DNA of 64,000 nucleotides, taken from the NCBI RefSeq assembly GCF_900094575.1, contig NZ_FMAE01000005.1, forward strand, positions 1 through 64,000, in the 5' to 3' direction. A program made the position numbers and the translations under genes. Of this stretch, positions 42,301 to 50,594 are shown piece by piece. A model generated the notes under the pieces. The model did not search any database. It worked only from the letters and a program-made list of their open reading frames with translations, and was not told where the DNA came from. The stretch is from Bradyrhizobium yuanmingense (GTDB lineage: Bacteria; Pseudomonadota; Alphaproteobacteria; Rhizobiales; Xanthobacteraceae). Numbering within the stretch: position 1 is the stretch's first letter; each line of letters starts with the position of its first letter.

Positions 42301-44575
42301 GATCCGGCCGAATTCGACGCTGAAGATCCCCGTCAAGCTCGATGGGCTCAATCCGGGCGAGGACGCCAAGGTCGTCATCGCCGCGGTCGACGTCGGCATC
42401 CTCAATCTCACCAATTACAAGCCGCCGGCGCCGGACGATTATTATCTCGGCCAGCGTCGCCTCAGCGCCGAGATTCGCGACCTCTACGGGCAGCTGATCG
42501 ACGGCATGTCGGGCACGCGCGGCCAGATCAAGTCCGGCGGCGACGCCGGTGGCGAGCTCCAGGGCTCGCCGCCCACGCAGAAGCCGCTCGCGCTCTATTC
42601 CGGCATCGTCACCGTCGCCGCCGACGGCTCGGCCGAAGTGAGTTTCGATGTTCCGGAGTTCGCCGGAACCGCGCGCGTGATGGCGGTGGCTTGGACCGCG
42701 ACCAAGCTCGGCCGCGCCAACACCGACGTCGTGATCCGCGATCCCGTCGTGCTGACGACGACGCTGCCGCGCTTCCTGCTCAACGGCGACCGCGGCTCGG
42801 TCAACCTCGAGATCGACAATGTGGAGGGCCAGGCCGGCGACTACGTCATCAGCGTGAAGGCGGGCGGCCCGGTGAAGATGACCGGCAATCCCGCAACCAC
42901 GGTGAAGCTCGCCGCCAAGCAGCGAAATTCGGTCTCGCTCGCGCTCGATGCGACCGCGGCGGGGCAGGCGACGCTCGACGTCGACATCAAGGGCCCGAAT
43001 GGCCTCGCGCTGGTGCGTCACTATGCGTTCGACGTCAAGCCGGCGACGCAGGTGCTGGCGCGGCGTTCGATCCGCACATTGGCGAAGGGCGAGAGCCTGA
43101 CGCTGACCTCGGACATGTTCTCCGATCTCGTGCCGGGCACCGGCGCTGTCTCAGTTTCGGCCAGCCTGTCGACCGCACTCGACGCGGCAACGATCCTGAA
43201 GGCGCTCGACCGCTATCCCCATGGCTGCTCGGAGCAGATCACGAGCCGGGCGATGCCGCTGCTCTATGTCAACGAGCTCGCGGCCGGCGCGCATCTTGCC
43301 ATGGACACCGAGGTCGACCAGCGCATCCGCGACGCCATCGAGCGGCTGCTGGCCCGCCAGGGCTCGAACGGCTCGTTCGGCCTGTGGTTGGCCGGCGGCG
43401 ACGATGCCTGGCTCGATGCCTACGTGACGGACTTCCTCACCCGCGCCCGCGAGAAGGGCTTTGCGGTGCCGGACGTGCTGTTCAAGAACGCGCTCGACCG
43501 TATCCGCAACTCCGTCGTCAATGCCGACGAGCCGGAGAAGGACGGTGGCCGCGATCTCGCCTACGGCCTCTATGTGCTCGCGCGTAACGGCGCGGCTCCG
43601 ATCGGCGACCTCCGCTATCTCGCCGATACCAAGCTTGCCAACCTCGCGACCCCGATCGCGAAATCGCAGCTTGCGGCGGCGCTCGCCCTGGTCGGCGACC
43701 GCAACCGCGCCGAGCGGGTCTATGGCGCTGCGCTCGACAGCCTCGCGCCCAAGCCCGCGCTGGAATTCGGCCGCACCGATTACGGCTCGCAGCTGCGCGA
43801 CGCCGCCGCATTGGTGTCGCTCGCCAGTGAAGGCAACGCGCCGAGGGCGACGCTGACGCAGGCGGTGTCGCGGGTCGAGACCGCCCGCGGGCTGACGCCC
43901 TACACCTCCACGCAGGAGAATGCGTGGCTGGTGCTGGCGGCGCGGGCGCTCGCCAAGGAGAACATGTCGATTGAGGTCGACGGCCAGCCGGTCAAGACCG
44001 CCTTGTATCGCAGCTACAAGGCGGACACGCTGGGCGGCAAACCGCTGAAGATCACCAACACCGGCGATGCGCCGGTGCAGGCGGTCGTCTCGGTGTCGGG
44101 CTCGCCGGTCGCGCCGGAGCCGGCGGCGTCAAACGGCTTCAAGATCGAGCGCGGCTACTATACGCTCGACGGCAAGCCCGCCGACATCAGCAAGGTCAAG
44201 CAGAACCAGCGCTTTGCAGTCGTGCTGAAGATCACTGAGGCCAAGCCCGAGTACGGCCACATCATGGTGTCCGACTATCTGCCGGCGGGTCTGGAGATCG
44301 ACAATCCGAACCTGGTGTCGTCGGGCGACAGCGGCACGCTGGACTGGATCGAGGACGGCGAGGAGCCTGAACATACCGAATTCCGCGACGACCGCTTCAC
44401 CGCGGCCGTCGACCGGGCCTCGGATTCCAAGTCGGTCTTCACGCTCGCCTATGTCGTGCGCGCGGTCTCGCCCGGCAAATACGTGCTGCCGCAGGCCTAT
44501 GTCGAGGACATGTACAATCCCTCGCGCTATGGTCGGACCGGCACGGGCAGTGTCGAGGTGCGGGCGGCGAAGTGA
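39380..44575 (+). CDS. bacterial alpha-2-macroglobulin
   Basis: The 1731-residue periplasmic macroglobulin has an N-terminal signal (IGLVRAVTICAALALGLVTAQAAD; no lipobox cysteine), multiple MG/beta-sandwich domains through about residue 1200, and a C-terminal thioester domain with CSEQ at 1283-1286 (YPHGCSEQITSRAMPLLY). The Cys-Gln thioester would trap proteases covalently. The start at 39380 follows GGGAG. It is followed by pbpC in the YfhM-PbpC arrangement, which in other proteobacteria pairs protease trapping with cell-wall repair. Unlike the lipidated E. coli protein it should be soluble in the periplasm. Confidence 0.93.
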   Translation: MIGLVRAVTICAALALGLVTAQAADKAFKRDDLADSAIKLEAQIKSEAGPVAKTNATLKTDADAAFRRNDYRTGLSVLGQIAATAPEDAGNWLRLAKVIFQISPKSSSEQTFLLERASTAAYIAYMRAGNPGEEADALAVLGKALADRKLWRPALDALRLSLDMREVAEVRGQYEKMRDEHGFRLLDYTVDSDSASPRACFQFSEELAKRTDFAPFLALAGQDKPALSAEGKQLCVDGLKHGERYNINLRAGLPSTVKEGLPKSAEFNIYVRDRKPFVRFTSRAYVLPRTGQRGIPVVSVNTPAVSINVFRIGDRNLINTVVDSDFQRTLSKYQLSELGDERGVKVWTGELATATTLNQDVTTAFPVDQALGELQPGVYVMTAAARASDEDYQLATQWFIVSDLGIAAYSGNDGIHVFVNSLASTDPVGKAEVRLVARNNEILATRKTDDAGHVLFEAGLARGEGGLSPAMLTVTGEKADYAFLSLKTSAFDLSDRGVSGRAVPAGADAFVYAERGVYRSSETVFLTALLRDGQGNAVTGGPMTLVVERPDGVEYRRAVLADQGAGGRTLSVPLNSAVPTGTWRVRAFTDPKGASVGETTFMVEDYVPDRIEFDLSAKDKLIKANAPVELKADGHFLYGAPASGLQLEGDMLIAPAAERPGFAGYKFGVDDEETTSNERTPLENLPEADANGVATFPVTLDKQPASTRPQEAQIFVRMVETGGRAVERKIVLPVAPATAQIGIKPLFGDKNVTEGDKAEFDVVFVSPEGEKLRRDGLRYELLKIESRYQWYRQNNYWEYEPVKSTSRVADGDVTVTVDKPTRISLTPQPGRYRLDVKSNEADGPVTSVQFDVGWYSDGSADTPDLLETSIDKPQYASGDTMTVSVNIRSAGKLTINVLGERLLTTQTIDVKEGTAQVKLPIGKDWGTGAYVVATLRRPLDAAAQRMPGRAIGLKWFGIDKQARTLQVKLSPPSLIRPNSTLKIPVKLDGLNPGEDAKVVIAAVDVGILNLTNYKPPAPDDYYLGQRRLSAEIRDLYGQLIDGMSGTRGQIKSGGDAGGELQGSPPTQKPLALYSGIVTVAADGSAEVSFDVPEFAGTARVMAVAWTATKLGRANTDVVIRDPVVLTTTLPRFLLNGDRGSVNLEIDNVEGQAGDYVISVKAGGPVKMTGNPATTVKLAAKQRNSVSLALDATAAGQATLDVDIKGPNGLALVRHYAFDVKPATQVLARRSIRTLAKGESLTLTSDMFSDLVPGTGAVSVSASLSTALDAATILKALDRYPHGCSEQITSRAMPLLYVNELAAGAHLAMDTEVDQRIRDAIERLLARQGSNGSFGLWLAGGDDAWLDAYVTDFLTRAREKGFAVPDVLFKNALDRIRNSVVNADEPEKDGGRDLAYGLYVLARNGAAPIGDLRYLADTKLANLATPIAKSQLAAALALVGDRNRAERVYGAALDSLAPKPALEFGRTDYGSQLRDAAALVSLASEGNAPRATLTQAVSRVETARGLTPYTSTQENAWLVLAARALAKENMSIEVDGQPVKTALYRSYKADTLGGKPLKITNTGDAPVQAVVSVSGSPVAPEPAASNGFKIERGYYTLDGKPADISKVKQNQRFAVVLKITEAKPEYGHIMVSDYLPAGLEIDNPNLVSSGDSGTLDWIEDGEEPEHTEFRDDRFTAAVDRASDSKSVFTLAYVVRAVSPGKYVLPQAYVEDMYNPSRYGRTGTGSVEVRAAK

Positions 44576-44580
44576 GTGAG

Positions 44581-46752
44581 ATGAGCGAGGCTGAGCCACA
44601 TACACGGGCATCCACGGCCGCGCCGGCGGTGGGTGTTGGCGTGGATGGCCGGGTCAAGCCCGGCCATGACGGACGGAGGGGGCGGATCGCCTTTCGCCTT
44701 CTCTCCGCAGCCGCGCTCACCTTTATCCTCGCCATCATCGGCTTCGTTGGCTGGGTCTATTCGCTCGGCCCGCTTCCGCTCGACGAAGCCCGCCAGGTCT
44801 CAACCACCATCGTCGATCGCAACGGCAAACTGCTGCGCGCCTATGCAATGGCGGATGGGCGCTGGCGGTTGCCGGTCGATACCAGGACCAATGTCGATCC
44901 GACCTACCTGAAACTGCTGTTCGCCTATGAGGACCAGCGCTTCTACGCCCATGGCGGCATCGATCCGTTGGCGCTGGGGCGCGCCGCGTTGCAGCTGGGA
45001 ACGCGCGGCCACATCGTCTCGGGCGGCTCGACCATCACGATGCAGCTGGCCCGTCTGATGGAGCCGCGGCGGCAGCGCTCGCTTTACGCAAAATTGCGGC
45101 AGATCGTGCGTGCCATCGAGATCGAGCGCAGCATGAGCAAGGAGCAGATCCTCGATCTCTATCTGGCGCTGGCGCCCTATGGCGGCAATCTCGAAGGCAT
45201 CCGCGCGGCGTCGATCTCCTACCTCGGCAAGGAGCCGAAGCGGCTGTCGCTGGCGGAGGCCGCGTTGCTGGTCGCGCTGCCGCAATCGCCGGAGACGCGC
45301 CGGCTGGATCGCTATCCGGAGGCAGCCCGCAAGGCGCGCGACCGCGTGCTCGACCGCATGGTCGAGGAGCACGTGGTCAGCGCCGACGACGCCAATCAGG
45401 CCAAGGCGATGCCGGTGCCGAAACTGCGCAGGCCGATGCCGATCCTGGCGCCGCATGCCTCCGACGCCGCGCAGTCGACGGTCAAGGACGCGCCGATCAT
45501 CAAGCTGACGCTCGATGCGACCTTGCAGAAGGTGCTGGAGCCGCTGGCGCGCGACCGCGCAATTGCGCTGGGTCCGAACATCTCGGTCGGCATCGTCGTG
45601 GTCGACAATGAGAGCGGCGACGTGCTCGCGCGTGTCGGCTCGGCCGATTATTTCGACGAGAGCCGGGCAGGGCAGGTCGACATGACCCGCGCCATCCGCT
45701 CGCCCGGCTCGACGCTCAAGCCCTTCATCTACGGGCTCGCCTTCGAGGACGGCTTTGTCCATCCCGACAGCTTGATCGACGACCGCCCGGTCCGCTTCGG
45801 CTCCTATGCGCCGGAAAATTTCGACATGACTTTCCAGGGCACCGTGCCGGTGAGGAAGGCTCTGCAACTGTCGCTGAACGTGCCGGCCATCGTGCTGCTC
45901 GACCGCGTCGGCTCGAGCCGGCTGACCTCGCGGCTGCGGCAGGCCGGCGGCAACCTCGTCCTGCCCAAGGACGAAGCGCCCGGCCTCGCCATGGGGCTCG
46001 GCGGCGTCGGCGTGACGCTCCAGGACCTCGCCCAGCTCTATGCCGGCTTTGCCCGCCTCGGGACCACCAAGCCGCTGCGCGAGATCGTGACGGCCAGGGA
46101 CGATCGGGAGCCGCTGCGGCTGCTGGATCAGGTCGCAGCCTGGCAGGTCGGCAACGTCCTGCTCGGCACGCCCCCGCCGGAGAACGCCGCCCACAACCGC
46201 ATCGCCTTCAAGACCGGCACCTCCTACGGCTATCGCGACGCCTGGTCGGTCGGCTTCGACGGTCGCATGACCATCGGCGTCTGGGTTGGCCGTCCGGACG
46301 GAGCGCCGGTTCCCGGCCTGATCGGACGCGTCGCCGCCGCGCCCATCCTGTTCGATGCCTTCGCCCGCAGCGGCAAGACGCTGGCCGCCTTGCCGAAGCC
46401 GCCCAAGGGAACCCTGGTCGCAAGCAACGCGAAGCTGCCGCTGCCCTTGAAGCGGTTCCGTCCGGTCGGCGAACTGGTGCGAAGCGGGGGCGAGCAGCCG
46501 CTGCATATCCAATTTCCGCTGAACGGCTCGCGGATCGACGTCGATCGATCGGGTGGCCGGGAGAGCGCGGCTATGCCGGTCAAGGTCGCCGGCGGCGTGC
46601 TGCCCATGACCGTCATGGTTAACGGCACCGCGCTCGGCGAGATCGACGGCCGCCGTCATCGGTTGATCGATCCGCCCGGCCCGGGCTTTGCACGGCTCAC
46701 CGTGATCGACGCCACGGGCGCCGCGGACACAGTCGTCATTCGAATTCAATGA
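44581..46752 (+). CDS. pbpC: penicillin-binding protein 1C
   Basis: The 723-residue class A PBP follows the macroglobulin gene directly. A GTG at 44572 overlaps that gene's stop, and the ATG at 44581 is the other candidate start. TM helix about 38-62; transglycosylase domain with EDQRFYAHGGIDPLALGRA and GGSTITMQLARL; transpeptidase domain with STLKP (SxxK), LSLNVPA (SxN) and KTGTSYG (KTG); C-terminal PBP1C beta domain. An N-terminal segment of about 20 residues is encoded by a palindromic repeat typical of Bradyrhizobium (see findings). Confidence 0.93.
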   Translation: MSEAEPHTRASTAAPAVGVGVDGRVKPGHDGRRGRIAFRLLSAAALTFILAIIGFVGWVYSLGPLPLDEARQVSTTIVDRNGKLLRAYAMADGRWRLPVDTRTNVDPTYLKLLFAYEDQRFYAHGGIDPLALGRAALQLGTRGHIVSGGSTITMQLARLMEPRRQRSLYAKLRQIVRAIEIERSMSKEQILDLYLALAPYGGNLEGIRAASISYLGKEPKRLSLAEAALLVALPQSPETRRLDRYPEAARKARDRVLDRMVEEHVVSADDANQAKAMPVPKLRRPMPILAPHASDAAQSTVKDAPIIKLTLDATLQKVLEPLARDRAIALGPNISVGIVVVDNESGDVLARVGSADYFDESRAGQVDMTRAIRSPGSTLKPFIYGLAFEDGFVHPDSLIDDRPVRFGSYAPENFDMTFQGTVPVRKALQLSLNVPAIVLLDRVGSSRLTSRLRQAGGNLVLPKDEAPGLAMGLGGVGVTLQDLAQLYAGFARLGTTKPLREIVTARDDREPLRLLDQVAAWQVGNVLLGTPPPENAAHNRIAFKTGTSYGYRDAWSVGFDGRMTIGVWVGRPDGAPVPGLIGRVAAAPILFDAFARSGKTLAALPKPPKGTLVASNAKLPLPLKRFRPVGELVRSGGEQPLHIQFPLNGSRIDVDRSGGRESAAMPVKVAGGVLPMTVMVNGTALGEIDGRRHRLIDPPGPGFARLTVIDATGAADTVVIRIQ
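44645..44667. repeat. REP-like palindrome inside pbpC
   Basis: ATGGCCGGG-TCAAG-CCCGGCCAT is a perfect 9-bp inverted repeat within the 5' end of the pbpC frame. Its flanking translation, GVDGRVKPGHDG, is the hallmark of a repeat found many times in Bradyrhizobium genomes. The coding frame is preserved through it. Confidence 0.7.
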
Positions 46753-46802
46753 CCCTGCCTTAAGCGGTTGTGGCCATGGCGGTTTCAGCGTAAGCGGAAC
46801 CA

Positions 46803-48545
46803 ATGGCCGAGACCTACCCCAGCCCCCGTTTTGGTGCCCCCCGCGAGTCGAAATCGCCCACAAATCCGGGCAGCGGGCTCGTGCGCATGCTCGACATCGT
46901 CACGGCCAGCCACCCGCGCGCGGTCGGCTTCCTGGTGCTGTGTGCGCTGCTGCTGTTCCTGCCGGGCTTCTTCACCATCCCGCCGATCGACCGCGACGAG
47001 GCACGGTTTGCCCAGGCCACCAAGCAGATGGTCGAGAGCGGCGATTATGTCGACATCCGCTTTCAGGAGGACGTCCGCTACAAGAAGCCGGTCGGCATCT
47101 ACTGGTTGCAATCGGCGACCGTCGAAGCCGCCTCGATGCTCAAGCTGCCGAAGGCCGAATTGCGCATCTGGGTCTACCGGCTGCCGTCACTGATGGGCGC
47201 GATCGGCGCCGTGCTGATGACCTATTGGGCCGCGCTCGGCTTCGTCACGCGGCGTGCCGCGGTGCTGGCTGCGCTGATGATGTGCGCCTCGGTGCTGCTC
47301 GGCGTCGAGGCGCGCCTGGCCAAGACCGACGCCGTGCTGCTGCTCTGCGTGGTTGCCGCGATGGGCGCGATGGCGCGGGCCTATCTGTCCTGGCAGCGCG
47401 CCGAGGACGAGACGCATCCGCCCTGGAGCTGGCCCGCGATCTTCTGGACCGCGCTTGCTGCGGGCATCCTGATCAAGGGGCCGCTGATCCTGATGTTCGC
47501 AGGCCTGACCATCGTCGCGCTCGCGATCCAAGACCGCGACGCCTCCTGGCTGTGGAAGCTGCGGCCTGTCTGGGGCCTGATGTGGATGCTGGTGCTGGTG
47601 CTGCCCTGGTTCGTCGCGATCTTCTGGCGCGCGGGCGAGACCTTCTTCACCACCTCCGTCGGCGGCGACATGCTGAGCAAGCTTGGCGCCCAGGAATCGC
47701 ACGGCGCACCGCCCGGACTTTACCTGGCGCTGTTCTGGATCACGTTCTGGCCGGGTGCGCCGCTGGCGGCGATGGCGGCGCCTGCGGTGTGGCGGGCCCG
47801 CCGCGAGCCCGGCGCGCAGTTCCTGCTGGCCTGGCTGATCCCGTCCTGGATCGTGTTCGAGGCGGTGCTGACCAAGCTGCCGCATTACGTGCTGCCGCTG
47901 TATCCCGCGATCGCGATCCTCACCGCCGGCGCGGTGGAGCGGCGCGTGCTGTCGCGCTCCTGGCTGATGCGCGGCTCGGCCTGGTGGTTCGCGATCCCCG
48001 CAGCCGCCTCCATCATCGCGGTGGTCGGCTCGGTGATACTGACGCGGCAGCCCGCTTTCGTAGCCTGGCCGTTCATCGCGGCCGCGCTGATCTTCGGTCT
48101 GTTCGCCTGGTGGCTGTTCGATACCAACCGCGCCGAGCGCTCGTTTCTCAACGCCCTGGTCGCAGGCCTGATGCTCGCCGTGACGATTTACGGCATCGTG
48201 CTGCCGTCGCTGACCCCGCTGTTTCCCAGCATCGAGATCGCGCGCGCGCTTCGCAACGTCACCTGCGTCGGACCGAAGGCGGCTGCGGCCGGTTATCACG
48301 AGCCGAGCCTCGTCTTCCTGGCGGGCACCCGGACCTTGCTCACGGACGGCTCCGGTGCGGCGGACTTCCTGCGGCAGGGCAGCTGCCGCTTCGCGCTGAT
48401 CGAGCAGCGCTCGGAGCGCAGCTTCGTGCAGCGCGCCGAGGCGATCGGGTTGCGCTACAAGGTCGGCGCGCGCATCGACGGCTATAATTTCTCGCAAGGG
48501 CGCGCGATCTCGATCTCGATCTTCCGCTCCGAAGGTACCGAATAG
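46803..48545 (+). CDS. ArnT/GT39-like membrane glycosyltransferase
   Basis: This 580-residue integral membrane protein of the PMT/ArnT family transfers a sugar from a polyprenyl-phosphate carrier to lipid A or another envelope acceptor on the periplasmic face. The first periplasmic loop contains the catalytic acidic motif PIDRDEARFAQATKQM, followed by KKPVGIYWLQ. About 11 TM helices are present. It begins 50 bases after pbpC and is the first gene of a four-gene cassette with PAP2 phosphatase, GT2 and LAB_N genes, which together suggest lipid A glycosylation. Confidence 0.88.
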   Translation: MAETYPSPRFGAPRESKSPTNPGSGLVRMLDIVTASHPRAVGFLVLCALLLFLPGFFTIPPIDRDEARFAQATKQMVESGDYVDIRFQEDVRYKKPVGIYWLQSATVEAASMLKLPKAELRIWVYRLPSLMGAIGAVLMTYWAALGFVTRRAAVLAALMMCASVLLGVEARLAKTDAVLLLCVVAAMGAMARAYLSWQRAEDETHPPWSWPAIFWTALAAGILIKGPLILMFAGLTIVALAIQDRDASWLWKLRPVWGLMWMLVLVLPWFVAIFWRAGETFFTTSVGGDMLSKLGAQESHGAPPGLYLALFWITFWPGAPLAAMAAPAVWRARREPGAQFLLAWLIPSWIVFEAVLTKLPHYVLPLYPAIAILTAGAVERRVLSRSWLMRGSAWWFAIPAAASIIAVVGSVILTRQPAFVAWPFIAAALIFGLFAWWLFDTNRAERSFLNALVAGLMLAVTIYGIVLPSLTPLFPSIEIARALRNVTCVGPKAAAAGYHEPSLVFLAGTRTLLTDGSGAADFLRQGSCRFALIEQRSERSFVQRAEAIGLRYKVGARIDGYNFSQGRAISISIFRSEGTE

Positions 48546-48546
48546 G

Positions 48547-49392
48547 ATGCGGGCTCTGACCGACGTTGCAGCGCATGCCGGCTATCCTGCGCAATTGCTA
48601 GCGGTGTCCTGGCGCGCGCTGGCGCAGCTTGTGCGGTCGCCCTCGCACTCGCGCCGCGCCGAGGCCGCCCGGAAGCTGGCGCGGCATTCGCTGTGGCTTG
48701 CCGCGGCGGGTGCAGCGCTCGTCATCGTGCTGATGGTCGCGTTCGATCAGACCGAGATCCTGCTGATGCCGCCGCGCGGCACGCCGAGCCTGTGGCCGAT
48801 CCGCATCCTCACCGATTTCGGCAAGGACGAGTATATCCTCTCGGTGCTGGGGGCTGCGCTGGTGGTGCTGGCGCTCGTCGCGGCCGGGCTGCGTGGGAGC
48901 CGCCGCGCGCTGCTGCTCGGCTTCGGCACGCGGCTGCAATTCCTGTTTCTGTCGGTTGCCGTGTCAGCCTTCGTCGCCGAGATCCTGAAATATGTCATCG
49001 GTCGCGGACGTCCGTTCGTCGGGGGCAAGGCCAATCCGTTCAACTTCGTCCCGTTCGAGGGGACAGGGGCTTATGCCAGCCTGCCGTCAGGCCACGCCGT
49101 GGCCGCGTTCGCCCTGGCGTTTGCCGTCTCGGCACTGTGGCCGCGTCTGCGCGTCTTCATGTTCACTTACGCAATCGTGATCGTGCTGACGCGCCTGGTG
49201 TTGCTGGCGCACCATCCGAGCGACGTGGTCGCCGGCGCTCTGGTCGGAACGGTGGGCGCCATGGCCGTTCATTACTGGTTCGCGGCCCGAAAGCTCGGAT
49301 TTGCCATCCGCGCCGACGGCACCATCGTGCCGCTTTCAGGGACGTTTTCCGACCGCCTCAAAAGGGTTGCCCACCGGGCATCCGCCCCATAA
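48547..49392 (+). CDS. PAP2-family membrane phosphatase
   Basis: The 281-residue lipid phosphatase has the three PAP2 motifs: KYVIGRGRPFVGG (KX6RP), PSGHA, and RLVLLAHHPSDVVAG (RX5HX3D). About six TM helices place the active site on the periplasmic face. In this cassette it may be a lipid A phosphatase (LpxE/LpxF-like) that prepares the acceptor, or a polyprenyl-phosphate recycling enzyme. The long helical N-terminus is unusual for LpxE. It starts one base after the upstream gene's stop. Confidence 0.87.
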   Translation: MRALTDVAAHAGYPAQLLAVSWRALAQLVRSPSHSRRAEAARKLARHSLWLAAAGAALVIVLMVAFDQTEILLMPPRGTPSLWPIRILTDFGKDEYILSVLGAALVVLALVAAGLRGSRRALLLGFGTRLQFLFLSVAVSAFVAEILKYVIGRGRPFVGGKANPFNFVPFEGTGAYASLPSGHAVAAFALAFAVSALWPRLRVFMFTYAIVIVLTRLVLLAHHPSDVVAGALVGTVGAMAVHYWFAARKLGFAIRADGTIVPLSGTFSDRLKRVAHRASAP

Positions 49393-49456
49393 AAGCGGCT
49401 GCCTGCCGGGACCGCCGGTTCCCCTGGGCAGGTCAATTCCAACCACGAGCCTCGAT

Positions 49457-50194
49457 TTGTCGACGTCCCAGCCTTCGGTGTCCATCGTTGTTCCCGTGCG
49501 CAACGAAGCCGACAACATCGCGCCGCTGATCGCGGAGATCGGCGCGGCACTCGATGGCCGCTGGCCCTATGAGATCATCTACGTCAACGACGGCTCGACC
49601 GACGCCACCGGCGAGCGGCTTGGCGCCATCATGAAGCAGCAGAGCAATCTGCGTCAGCTTCGCCATGCAAGATCGGGCGGCCAGTCGGCGGCCGTGCGCA
49701 GCGGCGTGCGCGCGGCGCGCGGAGAGATCGTGGCGACACTCGATGGCGACGGCCAGAACAATCCGGCCTTCCTGCCCGACCTGATCGCGGCGGTCGAGAA
49801 GGGAGCAGGGCGCGTCGGGCTCGCGGCCGGCCAGCGGATCGGGCGCAAGGACACCGGCTTCAAGAAATTCCAGTCGCGCGTCGCCAACGGCATTCGCAAC
49901 GCCATCCTGAAGGACGGCACGCGCGACACCGGCTGCGGGCTGAAGGCGTTCCGGCGTGACGTTTTCCTGATGCTGCCTTATTTCGACGGGCTGCATCGCT
50001 TCCTTCCCGCCCTGGTCCGCCGCGAAGGCTACGACATCGCCTATGTGGACGTGATCGACCGGCCGCGCCATTCGGGCGTGTCCAACTATGGTTTCTTCGA
50101 CCGGCTGTGGATCGGCATCATGGATCTCGCCGGCGTTTGGTGGCTGATCCGCCGCAAGAAGCCGACGCCAGAAGTGACCGAGGTGGACGCATGA
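49457..50194 (+). CDS. GT2 polyprenyl-phosphate glycosyltransferase
   Basis: This dolichol-phosphate-mannosyltransferase-like GT2 enzyme shows SIVVPVRNEADNI (nucleotide-binding), YVNDGSTD and TLDGDGQNN (DxD-type) motifs and a C-terminal membrane-associating segment (IMDLAGVWWLIRRKK). The frame extends upstream into the PAP2 gene, but TTG 49457 (MSTSQPSVSIVV...) is the sensible start, giving 245 residues. It should make the lipid-linked sugar used by the ArnT-like transferase. Its stop overlaps the LAB_N start (ATGA). Confidence 0.85.
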   Translation: MSTSQPSVSIVVPVRNEADNIAPLIAEIGAALDGRWPYEIIYVNDGSTDATGERLGAIMKQQSNLRQLRHARSGGQSAAVRSGVRAARGEIVATLDGDGQNNPAFLPDLIAAVEKGAGRVGLAAGQRIGRKDTGFKKFQSRVANGIRNAILKDGTRDTGCGLKAFRRDVFLMLPYFDGLHRFLPALVRREGYDIAYVDVIDRPRHSGVSNYGFFDRLWIGIMDLAGVWWLIRRKKPTPEVTEVDA

Positions 50195-50529
50195 TCATTC
50201 AATACGGTCAGGCGCTGAGCAATTATCTCTATGACGTCTTCGTCGCCAAGTTCGACTTCTGGCTGGCATTCGGCCTGGTCGCGCAGCTGTTCTTCACGGC
50301 GCGCTTCCTGGTGCAGTGGATCGCGAGCGAGCGCGCCGGCAACAGCGTGGTGCCGATGGCGTTCTGGTTCTGCTCGATGGGCGGCGGGCTGATGACGCTG
50401 GTCTATGGCGTCGTCAAGCGCGAGCCCGTCATCATCCTCGGACAGTCGCTCGCGACCATCATCTATATCAGAAACATCATGCTGATCTGGAAGAACCGCG
50501 GCACCGCCTCGAAGACGCTGGACCGCTGA
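50191..50529 (+). CDS. LAB_N-domain small membrane protein
   Basis: The 112-residue protein has three TM helices and the lipid-A-disaccharide-synthase N-terminal-like (LAB_N) motif QLFFTARFLVQWIASERAGNSVVP followed by FWFCSMGGGLMTL. Free-standing LAB_N proteins usually sit beside polyprenyl-phosphate GT2 genes, with an assisting role in membrane-lipid glycosylation that is not firmly established. The start at 50191 overlaps the GT2 stop. Confidence 0.87.
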   Translation: MIIQYGQALSNYLYDVFVAKFDFWLAFGLVAQLFFTARFLVQWIASERAGNSVVPMAFWFCSMGGGLMTLVYGVVKREPVIILGQSLATIIYIRNIMLIWKNRGTASKTLDR

Positions 50530-50594
50530 TCCAGCGTTCGGCTCCGCTTGTTGAAGCCTGGCACGTTGCTAGGCGAGATGCCCAATCCTGATGC

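Noticed and set aside
39419..43021. 1200-residue minus-strand ORF
   Set aside because: It is the antisense frame of the alpha-2-macroglobulin gene, full of Arg/His/Glu/Asp low-complexity translation and with no domain.
44800..46863. 687-residue minus-strand ORF
   Set aside because: It is antisense to pbpC. The pbpC frame carries all catalytic motifs.
49301..49456. Upstream extension of the GT2 gene into the PAP2 gene
   Set aside because: The extension starts with TTG, overlaps the conserved PAP2 end and has no GT2 similarity. TTG 49457 gives a normal-length enzyme.
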